From NCBI GenBank assembly GCA_905215015.1, contig CAJMOS010000008.1, forward strand, positions 1-46,626: a stretch of 46,626 bases of DNA, written 5' to 3'. Source of the DNA: an uncultured bacterium. GTDB taxonomy: Bacteria; Spirochaetota; Spirochaetia; Sphaerochaetales; Sphaerochaetaceae. This document shows positions 16,617 to 24,866 of the stretch, piece by piece; the stretch's first letter is position 1, and every line of letters begins with the position of its first letter. The notes beneath the pieces are model-generated. The model made no database searches. It was not told the origin of the DNA and worked only from the letters and a program-made list of their open reading frames with translations. The translations under genes and the position numbers were made by a program.

Positions 16617-18022
16617 TAGTTGCCCTCGAAGTACCGTTTGGCGTTGTTGAAGCTGATGTCGCTCATCATGCCTCCCACCAAGTCCATGTCGGCCGGGAAC
16701 TCGCCCTGCTCGATCCAGGTTCCGACCACGTTGCAGAGTATTCTTCTGAAGTACTCGTGGCGGGAATAGGAGAGGAAGGAACGGCTGTCGGTCAGCATGC
16801 CGACGAAGCGGCTGAGCATGCCGGTGTTTGCCAGCGTCTTGATCTGATACTCCATGCCGTCGCGGTGGTCGATGAACCACCAGGCGGAGCCAAGCTGCAT
16901 CTTGCCCGGGATGTCACCCTGGTAGGCGCCCATGATGGTGGCGAGCGAGTAGAAGTCGCCGGGATTCAGGCTGTACAGGATGGTCTTCGGGACGCTGTGG
17001 CTGGCGGAGAGGTTCCGCAGGAAAGCGACAAGGTCAGCCGCCTGGTTGACGTCGTGGCTGGCGTCGAAACCCGTATCCGGTCCCAGTTTCTCGAACATCG
17101 GCTGGTTCAGGTCCCTGATCGAATTGAGGTGCAGCTGCATGGCGATGCCACGTTTGGCCAAAGCCTTGGCAAGCTCGGTCATGACGTAGGTCTTGTAGGC
17201 ATCGACTTCCTCGGTGTTCAGTTCTGCCCCCTCCATCTTCTTCCGGAAGATCGCGTTGACTTCCTTGACGCTCTTGAAGGTATGCGGCGCGCTGATCAGG
17301 GCATGGTCGCTGGCGCGGCAACCCATCTCGACGAAGAAGTCCAGCCTCTTGACCAAGGCCTCCACCATGTCCTCGGCGCTCTGAATCTCCATATGGGCGG
17401 CCTGGGCTAGCTTGGGTACATAGTCGGCGAAAGTCGGTTTCTCGATCTGCACAGCTTTGTCGGGGCGGTAGGAGGGAATCACCTTGGCCGGGCACTTGCC
17501 CTGCTCGCGGATGATCGCATGGTACCTCAAGTCGTCCGCCGGATCATCGGTCGTGCCGACGGCGTAGACCTTGAACTTCTTCATGATGCCGTAGACATCC
17601 AGCGTGGGGTCGCTCTTGAACTTCTCGTTCGCCTCGTCGTAGATGGCTTTGGCGTTTTTGGTGTTCAGCGGCATGTCGATGCCGAAGTAGCGCTTCAGCT
17701 CGAGGTGGGTCCAATGGTGGACAGGGTTGCCGATGGCTTCCTCCATCGTCTTGGCCCAGGCCTGGAACTTGTCCCACGGGTCGGCGTCGCCGGTAATCAG
17801 CGCCTCGTCAAAGCCCATGGCGCGCATCAGCCTCCACTTGTAGTGGTCGCCGCCAAGCCAAGCGTCGGTGATGGTGGAGAAGCGCTTGTTCTCAGCAATC
17901 TGCTGGGGAATCAGGTGGCAGTGATAGTCAAAAATCGGCATATCCTTGGCGTACTCAAAGAACAAGGTTTTCGCCGTGTCGTTGTCCAGCATGAAATCCT
18001 TGTCGTCCATAAATTCCTTCAT
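16616..18022 (-). CDS. uxaC: Uronate isomerase (glucuronate/galacturonate isomerase)
   Basis: A 468-residue enzyme of the amidohydrolase fold that converts galacturonate to tagaturonate and glucuronate to fructuronate. The metal-site motif IFDYHCHLIPQQIAEN near residue 30, WLGGDHYKWRLMRAMG, and the C-terminal GMLTDSRSFLSYSRHEYFRRILC are typical. The start is the ATG at 18022, which overlaps the uxaA stop by ATGA; the longer frame from a TTG at 18103 would run into uxaA. Length is right for the family. It is the first step of the pathway carried by this operon. Confidence 0.95.
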   Translation of the reverse strand: MKEFMDDKDFMLDNDTAKTLFFEYAKDMPIFDYHCHLIPQQIAENKRFSTITDAWLGGDHYKWRLMRAMGFDEALITGDADPWDKFQAWAKTMEEAIGNPVHHWTHLELKRYFGIDMPLNTKNAKAIYDEANEKFKSDPTLDVYGIMKKFKVYAVGTTDDPADDLRYHAIIREQGKCPAKVIPSYRPDKAVQIEKPTFADYVPKLAQAAHMEIQSAEDMVEALVKRLDFFVEMGCRASDHALISAPHTFKSVKEVNAIFRKKMEGAELNTEEVDAYKTYVMTELAKALAKRGIAMQLHLNSIRDLNQPMFEKLGPDTGFDASHDVNQAADLVAFLRNLSASHSVPKTILYSLNPGDFYSLATIMGAYQGDIPGKMQLGSAWWFIDHRDGMEYQIKTLANTGMLSRFVGMLTDSRSFLSYSRHEYFRRILCNVVGTWIEQGEFPADMDLVGGMMSDISFNNAKRYFEGN

Positions 18023-19530
18023 AGAATGACTCCATCTTTGAACAGAGAGATCTCCGCGTATCCGTTCTGCTCGTTCTTCGTGCGATATGTGCCGTTGGCA
18101 CAATCCTCAACCAATTTCAGCAAGTCACGGGTGACCACGTCCGCATCTTCCTCCAGCAGGCGGCCGGCATTGAAATCAATCCAGTTGGCCTTGTGGGTTG
18201 CCAGCGGGGTGTTGGTGGCGACCTTCATGGTCGGAACCGGAGCGCCGAGCGGGGTTCCCCGCCCCGTGGTGAACAGGATCAGGTTGCAGCCCGCCGCCGT
18301 CAGGGCAGTGGTGCTGACGATGTCGTTGCCCGGTCCGGTAAGCAGGTTCAGGCCCGGGGTGGAGACGCGCTCTCCATAGGCAAGCACGCCCTTGACCACC
18401 GCCTGTCCGCCCTTCTGCACACAACCGAGGCTCTTGTCCTCGAGCGTGGTGATGCCGCCGGCCTTGTTGCCTGGGGAGGGGTTCTCGTAGACCACCTGCC
18501 CATGCTTGACGAAATACTCCTTGAACCCGTTGATCATGCCTACCGTCCTGTCGAAGATGTCCTTCGAGTCGGCGCGGTCCATCAGCACCTGCTCCGCTCC
18601 GAACATCTCCGGGACCTCGGTCAGGATGGCGGTGCCGCCCATGGCGGTCAGCGCGTCGCAGAAACGGCCGACCAGCGGGTTGGCGGTGATGCCGGAAAGC
18701 CCGTCGGAGCCACCGCACTTGAAGCCCACGGTGAGCCTGCTCATCGGAACCTCCTGGCGCTTGTCCTTTGCCATGGCCTCGGCGATTTCGCCAAGCAGTT
18801 GCTTTCCCGTAGCGAGCTCGTCGTCCACGTCCTGGCAGACCAGGAACTTCACGCGGCTCTCGTCAACCTTGCCGACCAGTTCCCGGAAGGACGCAGGGGT
18901 ATTGTTCTCGCAACCCAGCGAGAGGACCAGGACGCCACCGGCGTTGGGGTGGTGGACCAGGTCGGCGAGAATGGTGCGGGTGGCCTGATGGTCTTCGCCC
19001 AGCTGGGAGCAACCGTAGGGATGGCTCCAGATATGGACTCCATCGACCTTCAGGTTCTTTTCCGCCCAATCGACCAGCTTCATGCCGATGCGGTTGACGC
19101 ATCCGACAGTAGGCACGATCCACAGTTCGTTGCGGATGCCGATACGCCCATCGGAACGGACATAGGCTTTGATGGTGGGCACCTTCCCTTTGTAAGAGTC
19201 GGCCAGTTTGGCCGCCTTCTCCTTGAAGCCTTCCGCGATTTCCGGATGGTAGGTGTAGGCCGCCTGCTCGGAAAGCAGGGTGCGCAGGTTGTCCGTATGG
19301 ACATGCTCGCCCTGCTTGACCTCATGCTTGGCAGCCCCGATCTGGTATCCGTACTTGATGACCGGCTCTCCCTCGCGGATATCCTTGAGGGCGATCTTGT
19401 GCCCGGCGGGAATATCCTCCAGCGCGGTGACGGTCACGCCACCGACGCTGAGGGTCTCGCCTTTGGCCACCGGCTGGATGGCGACGGCAACACTGTCCAG
19501 AGGAGAAATTCTCAGGAGTTTGTTCACCAT
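18019..19530 (-). CDS. uxaA: Altronate dehydratase (full-length, SAF domain plus UxaA core)
   Basis: A 503-residue dehydratase that turns D-altronate into 2-keto-3-deoxygluconate. The first 90 residues form the SAF domain (AIQPVAKGETL, DIPAGHKIAL). The core carries HPYGCSQLGEDH, SLGCENN and FKCGGSDGLSGITANP, with the conserved cysteines of the family. Both parts are in one chain, as in E. coli. It starts three bases after the uxaB stop and overlaps uxaC by four bases. Confidence 0.95.
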   Translation of the reverse strand: MVNKLLRISPLDSVAVAIQPVAKGETLSVGGVTVTALEDIPAGHKIALKDIREGEPVIKYGYQIGAAKHEVKQGEHVHTDNLRTLLSEQAAYTYHPEIAEGFKEKAAKLADSYKGKVPTIKAYVRSDGRIGIRNELWIVPTVGCVNRIGMKLVDWAEKNLKVDGVHIWSHPYGCSQLGEDHQATRTILADLVHHPNAGGVLVLSLGCENNTPASFRELVGKVDESRVKFLVCQDVDDELATGKQLLGEIAEAMAKDKRQEVPMSRLTVGFKCGGSDGLSGITANPLVGRFCDALTAMGGTAILTEVPEMFGAEQVLMDRADSKDIFDRTVGMINGFKEYFVKHGQVVYENPSPGNKAGGITTLEDKSLGCVQKGGQAVVKGVLAYGERVSTPGLNLLTGPGNDIVSTTALTAAGCNLILFTTGRGTPLGAPVPTMKVATNTPLATHKANWIDFNAGRLLEEDADVVTRDLLKLVEDCANGTYRTKNEQNGYAEISLFKDGVIL

Positions 19531-19533
19531 CGC

Positions 19534-21015
19534 TTACTTCACCAAATCGGCAATCGCCTGTTTCATGCCTTTCTTCTGGATGGCGTCAAGGCTCGATGCC
19601 ACCGCCTCTTCCAGACCGGCGAGCTTGGTCAGGTCCTGTCCCCAGAAAGCGGTGTGGGCCAGCGTCTCATGGGCGAGCGCCTTCGGGTCGTTGGTCTTCT
19701 TGTAGAGGTCCTCGAAGAAGTGGAGGGCGCTCTCGTCGTCCTGGATCGAGTAGGGCTTGCCATCGCGCATGCCGGTCATCTGCCGGTCATGGACGTCCTT
19801 GCCGTTGTAGAACGCGATCAGACCTGCGATGGAGAAGGAGAGCACGGCCGGAGCCTTGCCGAACTTCTTCTCATAGCCAAGCACGGAGGGAAGGTCGCGG
19901 GTCTTGAACTTGCTGGTGCTGTTCAGCGTGATGGAGAGCAGCATATGGTCGACAAACGGGTTGTCGAAGCGGGCGAGCACGTCCTCGGCGTACTCCTTCA
20001 GCATGTTGGTGTCACCATCCATCGAGGGGATGATCTCGTCGAACAGGCCCTTGCGGATGAACTTGATCAGGGTCGGGTCCTCGATGCAGTCGCGGACGAT
20101 ATCCTGGCCTGCAAGGAAGCTGGAGGGGACGAACATGGTATGCGTGCCGTTCAGGATGCGGACCTTGCGGGTGCGGTAGAAGCTCTGGTCGTCGGTCCAG
20201 ACCACCTTCAGGCCGGCCTTGTTGAAGGGCAGCTCGTTCTCGTAGCTGTGCGGCGCCTTGTGGCACTCGATGACCCACAGGTGGAAGATCTCGGCGGAAT
20301 CGAGCAGGTTGTCCTTGTATCCGAGCTTCTCGCAGATTTTTTCAGCTTCGGCTTTCGGGTAGCCCGGGACGATGCGGTCGACGAGGGTGCAGCAGAAGTC
20401 ACAGGACTCCTCGACCCACTTCACGAAGGCATCCTCGAGTTTCCACTCGGCGGCATACTGGAGGATGATCCGTTTCAGGTTGTCGCCGTTGGCCTCGATC
20501 AGCTCGCACGGGATGAAGACCAGACCCTTCTTCGGGTCGCCCCCGAAGTGCTTGTAGCGGCGGTACAGGAACTGGCAGGCCTTGGCAGGGTAGGATGCGG
20601 GGGGCGTGTCGGTCAGCTTGCAGCCCTCGGCGTAGGAAATGCCGGCCTCGGTCGTGTTGGAAATCACGAAGCGGAGCGTGTCCAGGTCGGCGTAGGCCAT
20701 GTACTTCTGGTACTGCTCGGCGTCATACGGGTTCAGGCACTCCTTGACGCTGGTGATGATGCGGGTCTCCACCGTTGGCTTGCCATCCTGCATGCCACGC
20801 AGAACGGTGGTGTACAGGCCTTTCTGGTTGTTGATGAAATCACCCATGCCGCGGGCAAGGGGCTGCACCAGGACGATGTTGCCGTTGAAGTCGGTCTTCT
20901 CGTTGAGAATGTCAAAGTGCCAATCGACGAATGCCCTCAGGAAGTTGCCTTCTCCGTACTGCAGGACGCGGACGGGACGGTCAACGGGTTTCTGAACATC
21001 AAGAATGTTTTTCAT
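19534..21015 (-). CDS. uxaB: Tagaturonate reductase (altronate oxidoreductase)
   Basis: A 493-residue NAD-dependent polyol dehydrogenase of the mannitol dehydrogenase family that reduces tagaturonate to altronate. The N-terminal VLQYGEGNFLRAFVDWHFD is the nucleotide-binding entry typical of UxaB, and LNGTHTM and the DDQSFYRTRKVRILNG region mark the active-site half. UxaB is favoured over UxuB because uxaA and not uxuA follows. The ATG at 21015 is chosen over TTG at 21021 because AGGAG lies eight bases before it. It is the first gene of the operon uxaB-uxaA-uxaC-iclR. Confidence 0.9.
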   Translation of the reverse strand: MKNILDVQKPVDRPVRVLQYGEGNFLRAFVDWHFDILNEKTDFNGNIVLVQPLARGMGDFINNQKGLYTTVLRGMQDGKPTVETRIITSVKECLNPYDAEQYQKYMAYADLDTLRFVISNTTEAGISYAEGCKLTDTPPASYPAKACQFLYRRYKHFGGDPKKGLVFIPCELIEANGDNLKRIILQYAAEWKLEDAFVKWVEESCDFCCTLVDRIVPGYPKAEAEKICEKLGYKDNLLDSAEIFHLWVIECHKAPHSYENELPFNKAGLKVVWTDDQSFYRTRKVRILNGTHTMFVPSSFLAGQDIVRDCIEDPTLIKFIRKGLFDEIIPSMDGDTNMLKEYAEDVLARFDNPFVDHMLLSITLNSTSKFKTRDLPSVLGYEKKFGKAPAVLSFSIAGLIAFYNGKDVHDRQMTGMRDGKPYSIQDDESALHFFEDLYKKTNDPKALAHETLAHTAFWGQDLTKLAGLEEAVASSLDAIQKKGMKQAIADLVK

Positions 21016-21068
21016 ATTCAATTCTCCTCAAAAACTTTATGTGCGTAAATTTCTTTAGAAGCAGTAAA

Positions 21069-21097
21069 AGTATACACGAACATCATAATTTTTGAAA
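21069..21097 (-). promoter_or_regulatory. uxaB operon promoter
   Basis: On the minus strand TTTCAA (21092-21097), 17 bases, TATACT (21069-21074). The weak -35 is overlapped by the operator at 21093-21107, fitting repression. Confidence 0.6.
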
Positions 21098-21107
21098 CAT
21101 TATTTCA
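21093..21107. promoter_or_regulatory. KdgR-like operator at the uxaB promoter
   Basis: TGAAACATTATTTCA, a TGAAA-N5-TTTCA palindrome with perfect arms, followed by TTG. It matches the remembered KdgR box and covers the -35 of the uxaB promoter. It also lies upstream of the divergent regulator gene. Confidence 0.65.
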
Positions 21108-21174
21108 TTGCCAAAACCGGGCTATAGGCTCGCTCACGCCATTCATTCACGGGAGACTATCCCTGGCGAATCTT

Positions 21175-21202
21175 TTGTTGGAACCGCTTCTTGTGATAAA
21201 CT
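21175..21202 (+). promoter_or_regulatory. Promoter of the large fusion regulator
   Basis: TTGTTG (21175-21180), 16 bases, TAAACT (21197-21202) preceded by TGA, that is an extended -10. It precedes the ATG at 21243 by 40 bases. Confidence 0.5.
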
Positions 21203-21242
21203 GGACAAAACCGCACTCATTTTGGATTTAAGGGGCTTGTGC

Positions 21243-24200
21243 ATGGATAGAAAAATTGGACTGGTCTTGGCATCGATTCACGCCGGACTCTCCCGAAGGG
21301 TGTGGCGGCAGATTGCCGCGATCGCCCAGGGCCAGGGGGATACGTTGTTTGTCTTCCCCGGGGGAAGACTCTCGAGTCCGGAGAACTACGAGTACCTGCG
21401 CCAGATCGTCTATCCGCTTGCCTCGTCCACCAACATACAGGGCTTGATCAGCTGGAGTTCCACCCTTGGTGGATTCGTGCCCCTTTCCGAGGTGGTTTCC
21501 TTCCACCGGTCTTTTGACGTCCCGTTCGTCACGTTCGGCCTTGAGGTGCCCGGCCATCCGTATGTCGGGTTTGATTCCTTCCATGGCGTCATGGGGGGAG
21601 TGGAGCATTGCATCAAGGTCCACGGGGCGAAACATATCGCTTTCATCCGCGGGCCGCAGAACCACCCGGGGGCACAGGAGCGCTACGATGGCTTTGTCCA
21701 GTGTCTGAAGGACAACGGCATCTCCTTTGAGGAGCGTCTGGTCTCCTCTCCCCATTCCTGGTCCGAGGGAAAGCAGGCGATCCTGGAGCTGTTGGATGCC
21801 CGCCGTCTGGTTCCTGGCAAGGATTTCGACACACTGGTCTCTTCGAGCGACATGATGAGCTTCGAGGCGGGAAAGGTGCTTGAGGAGCGTGGCTACCGTA
21901 TTCCCCAGGATGTCCGCATGGTGGGATTCAACGACACCGCCGAGAGCCTGTTCCTTCGCTGTCCTTTGACCACCATCCACATGCCTGTCGAGGCAATCTG
22001 CACCTACGCGACGGAGGATATCACCCGCCTGATGGACGGAACCCCGGTGGAAAAGCAGCATGTCGTGCTTCCCATGCCCTTGGTCATCCGGCACTCCTGC
22101 GGATGCCGGCATCCCTTCGGGAAAGGCGTCGAGCGCCTTGCCCACAATCCGCCTGCCTTCCAGTCGTGGCTTGGAGAGCGGTTCCCCCGGGACTTGGTCG
22201 ACCGCTTGGTGGGGAACTTGCAGACAGGCGAGGATGTCGAGGATGTGCTGTACGCCTACTTGAAGGAACATGAGGGGGATAGCCTGTTCGTCGAGGAGGC
22301 GATTTCCCTGTATGACCATCTCTATCAGGATTCCAAGACTGTCCGTACGCTCGAGGTGGCTCTTCTGCGGGCAAAGGTCCGCCTGGACAACGAGGACCGG
22401 TACGAGAACCAGCAGCGCAGCGAGCAGCTGAACATGCTGAAGAACCGCCTGCTCTGCAGCCGTTCTTTGGGGGAAATCATGCCTATTTGCCAGCGGACGC
22501 TTCCAGCCTTGGGTGTCCCTGGCATGTACCTGGTGTTCCGCGACAACACCGACAGCCTGTTCATCGGCGGCTTCGAGCGTGGCATCCTCTACGACAGGCA
22601 GGAACATTTCCCATCGGAACGGGTGCTTCCCGAGGCGATGGGAGTCGCCCTCTCCAAAGGTACCTATATCGTCGAACCGCTTTTCATGGAGAACCAGCCG
22701 CTCGGCTATGCGGTGTTGAAGGTGGAGGCCAACCGGTGCGAAGGGGTGTTCCTCGAGGAGTTGCGTACCGCGCTTTCCTCGGCGGTCAAGGGAACCCTCC
22801 TGTTTGAGGAGGCACGCAAGGCGAAAGACGATGCGGAGCGGAGCGAGCAGTTGCGCGGCGAGTTCCTGGCCAACGTCAATGACAATATCAGCGGACCTTT
22901 CTCCGAGCTGATCCAAAGCGCCACCGATCCGGAGCAGAAGCTCAAGATGCGCAGGATCATGCACCTGTTCGAGCTGACGCTGACGCACGTGGATGTGGAC
23001 GAGATGAGCTACCAGCTGACCAGCTATGATTCCATGCCGCCGGTCTTCATCGACGAGGAGGCGACGAAGCGGATGCTGGATACGCTGGAAGAGTGCATGC
23101 CGGGCAAGGAGATGGCGAAAAGCTATCGGGCAACCCTGGACGGCCTGGAGATTACGGTGGGAACTACCGACGGCACGTGGAATCCGGCAGCTTGGAAGGG
23201 GGAACTCGCCATGGGCCTGGTCGAGCGCCTCTGCCTGAACCAGGCGGGGTCGCTGAGCTTGCGCGAGCATACTGCCGCCATCATGTTCCCTTGGCCGACT
23301 TTGAGGGCCTCCTCACCGATGGTCGCCCCCCATCGCAAAGGGGAGGTCTGGTATCTTGGCGAAAGGGGGGACAAGCTCCCCGGCCTGCTCGAGCGGGAGC
23401 GCTTCATCAACGTGAAGGATTTTGGCACGGTCCTGCCGATGATTGGGGAATGCGCGGCTGTGGAGATTGACGCGGACAAGCGTTCCTATGAGTACCAGCT
23501 TGCCATCCATTTGCTGGAGAAGCTGCCTTCGGCCGACAAGCTTCCGGTGCTCTGCCTGCACTATCCTTCGGGGAGCAAGACGATTCTTGACGCGTTGAAG
23601 AAGGGTGACTCCGCGGCGGGCAGCCAGGTAATCGCCGTTCTGGGGGCATTACCCTCCGGGTTGGAAAAGCTCGCCATTCCCAGCGATTTCCACCAGTTCC
23701 AGGATATCGTCTCGTTCGAAAACCTCGAGGCCAAGGCGAAGCCGGCCCTTTGCGTGATGGATCGGGTCGACAAGGACTTGGTCTCTGCCATCAGAAGCAG
23801 GAGCCAAGTGCCGATTTTGGTCATGCAGGAGAAATTCAGCGGCGATGAGGCCGATGCCCTTTCCTCGGTTCCAGGTCTTTCGATCGCCAACACCTGTATC
23901 GCCCAGAGCGGCGATTTCCTGCACCGCTTGCAGGAAATCATCAGCGGGGCGGAGATGCTCGCCCCTCTGACCGGGGTGCTGGTCAAGCGTGGGGTCGTCT
24001 TCCTGAATGTTCATGCCACCGAGGCGATCAGCCGCTGGCAGCTTGCCGAGGCGATCAACGTCAGCGAGGATTACCTGACCAGGATTTTCCGCAAGGACCT
24101 TGGGCTTTCCCCGTGGGACTACCTGACCAGGCTCCGCATCGATATCGCCAAGAAGCTGTTGCGTCAGACCACCTTGACGGTGGGCGAGGTGGCAGGTCGT

Positions 24201-24284
24201 TCCGGATTCCAGGACCAGGCCTACTTCTGCCGCGTCTTCAAGAAGGCGACTGGAGTGAACCCCGGCAAACTCAGGCAACGATGA
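21243..24284 (+). CDS. Giant cytoplasmic regulator: LacI-type sensor, degenerate kinase and receiver parts, AraC DNA-binding domain
   Basis: A 1013-residue protein. Residues 1-285 read as a LacI-type periplasmic-binding fold without the LacI helix-turn-helix (IGLVLASIHAG, FDTLVSSSDMMSFEAGKVLEERGYRIPQDVRMVGFND). A GAF-like section and coiled coil follow (about 360-535). Next is a region aligning with a histidine-kinase dimerisation box, FLANVNDNISGPFSELI at 541, where the phospho-accepting His is replaced by D547. A weak receiver-like segment lies at about 770-890. The last 100 residues are an AraC double helix-turn-helix. No membrane helix is visible. It is probably a sugar-responsive regulator of the divergent uxa genes that has lost phosphotransfer. 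Start chosen at 21243 for AAGGGG just upstream. Confidence 0.8.
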   Translation: MDRKIGLVLASIHAGLSRRVWRQIAAIAQGQGDTLFVFPGGRLSSPENYEYLRQIVYPLASSTNIQGLISWSSTLGGFVPLSEVVSFHRSFDVPFVTFGLEVPGHPYVGFDSFHGVMGGVEHCIKVHGAKHIAFIRGPQNHPGAQERYDGFVQCLKDNGISFEERLVSSPHSWSEGKQAILELLDARRLVPGKDFDTLVSSSDMMSFEAGKVLEERGYRIPQDVRMVGFNDTAESLFLRCPLTTIHMPVEAICTYATEDITRLMDGTPVEKQHVVLPMPLVIRHSCGCRHPFGKGVERLAHNPPAFQSWLGERFPRDLVDRLVGNLQTGEDVEDVLYAYLKEHEGDSLFVEEAISLYDHLYQDSKTVRTLEVALLRAKVRLDNEDRYENQQRSEQLNMLKNRLLCSRSLGEIMPICQRTLPALGVPGMYLVFRDNTDSLFIGGFERGILYDRQEHFPSERVLPEAMGVALSKGTYIVEPLFMENQPLGYAVLKVEANRCEGVFLEELRTALSSAVKGTLLFEEARKAKDDAERSEQLRGEFLANVNDNISGPFSELIQSATDPEQKLKMRRIMHLFELTLTHVDVDEMSYQLTSYDSMPPVFIDEEATKRMLDTLEECMPGKEMAKSYRATLDGLEITVGTTDGTWNPAAWKGELAMGLVERLCLNQAGSLSLREHTAAIMFPWPTLRASSPMVAPHRKGEVWYLGERGDKLPGLLERERFINVKDFGTVLPMIGECAAVEIDADKRSYEYQLAIHLLEKLPSADKLPVLCLHYPSGSKTILDALKKGDSAAGSQVIAVLGALPSGLEKLAIPSDFHQFQDIVSFENLEAKAKPALCVMDRVDKDLVSAIRSRSQVPILVMQEKFSGDEADALSSVPGLSIANTCIAQSGDFLHRLQEIISGAEMLAPLTGVLVKRGVVFLNVHATEAISRWQLAEAINVSEDYLTRIFRKDLGLSPWDYLTRLRIDIAKKLLRQTTLTVGEVAGRSGFQDQAYFCRVFKKATGVNPGKLRQR

Positions 24285-24321
24285 CCGCCGATTGACGAAA
24301 CGGGAAGGAATGCGTATCTTT

Positions 24322-24350
24322 CCAATTGGTTAGGGGTATCTAACCATTGG
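24322..24350. promoter_or_regulatory. Near-perfect palindrome before the HMA gene
   Basis: CCAATTGGTTAG (24322-24333) and CTAACCATTGG (24340-24350) are reverse complements apart from one missing base, with a six-base loop. The right arm touches the Shine-Dalgarno of the next gene. It may be an operator of a metal-sensing repressor, or an mRNA hairpin hiding the ribosome site. It could also end transcription of the preceding gene, but has no T-run. Confidence 0.45.
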
Positions 24351-24358
24351 AGTTGTCT

Positions 24359-24733
24359 ATGGGTACTGCAATTGTGCTTCTCGTCGTATTGTTGGTGGTT
24401 CTGCTCGCCGTTCGGGGCACGGTGAGGAAGATGCTCTATGGCGGAGGCTGCTGTGGAGAAAAGGACAGGGTCAAAAGCATCAAGGTCGCTGACCAGGATT
24501 CCTCCCACTATCCTTATCGTTACAACTTGACCATCGAAGGCATGACCTGCTCGAACTGCAAGCGCCACGTCGAGAACGCGCTGAACAAGTTGGACGGCGT
24601 CTGGGCCAAGGTCGACCTTGGCAAAGGCAGTGCCGATGTCCGGGCCAAGCAACCCCAGGACGAGCAGGTTTTCCGCAAGACTGTCTGGGAAGCCGGATAT
24701 CAGATGACGGGTTGCGAACAGCAGAAGGCGTAA
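24359..24733 (+). CDS. Membrane-anchored heavy-metal-associated (HMA) domain protein
   Basis: A 124-residue protein. An N-terminal hydrophobic helix (about residues 4-18) is followed by a short GGGCCGEK cysteine motif and, after a linker, an HMA domain beginning YNLTIEGMTCSNCKRHVENAL, with the copper-binding MxCxxC pair. The C-terminus has GYQMTGCEQ. HMA domains carry Cu(I) or similar ions; the single helix suggests anchoring at the inner membrane. The ATG at 24359 is chosen over an in-frame TTG at 24347 because GGAG lies six bases before it. No copper ATPase gene is adjacent in the window. Confidence 0.85.
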   Translation: MGTAIVLLVVLLVVLLAVRGTVRKMLYGGGCCGEKDRVKSIKVADQDSSHYPYRYNLTIEGMTCSNCKRHVENALNKLDGVWAKVDLGKGSADVRAKQPQDEQVFRKTVWEAGYQMTGCEQQKA

Positions 24734-24866
24734 GCCACTACATAGTCCTTCCGAAGCAAGCATCTTGGCGTGACAGGGAATGGAAGTACGGAAAAGAACA
24801 AAGGAATCAAGAATTCCCTAACTTGTTGTGAAAAACTGATGTACACTGCAAGAACAGGTACACCAC

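Noticed and set aside
18193..21048. A 951-codon plus-strand open frame opposite uxaA and uxaB
   Set aside because: Shadow of the two clear enzymes; no domain or ribosome site of its own.
21228..23270. A 680-codon minus-strand open frame opposite the fusion regulator
   Set aside because: Antisense shadow without any recognisable motif.
24838..24866. The direct repeat GTACAC (two copies) before cas9 as an operator or tracrRNA site
   Set aside because: The copies are short and not complementary to the CRISPR repeat; likely chance.
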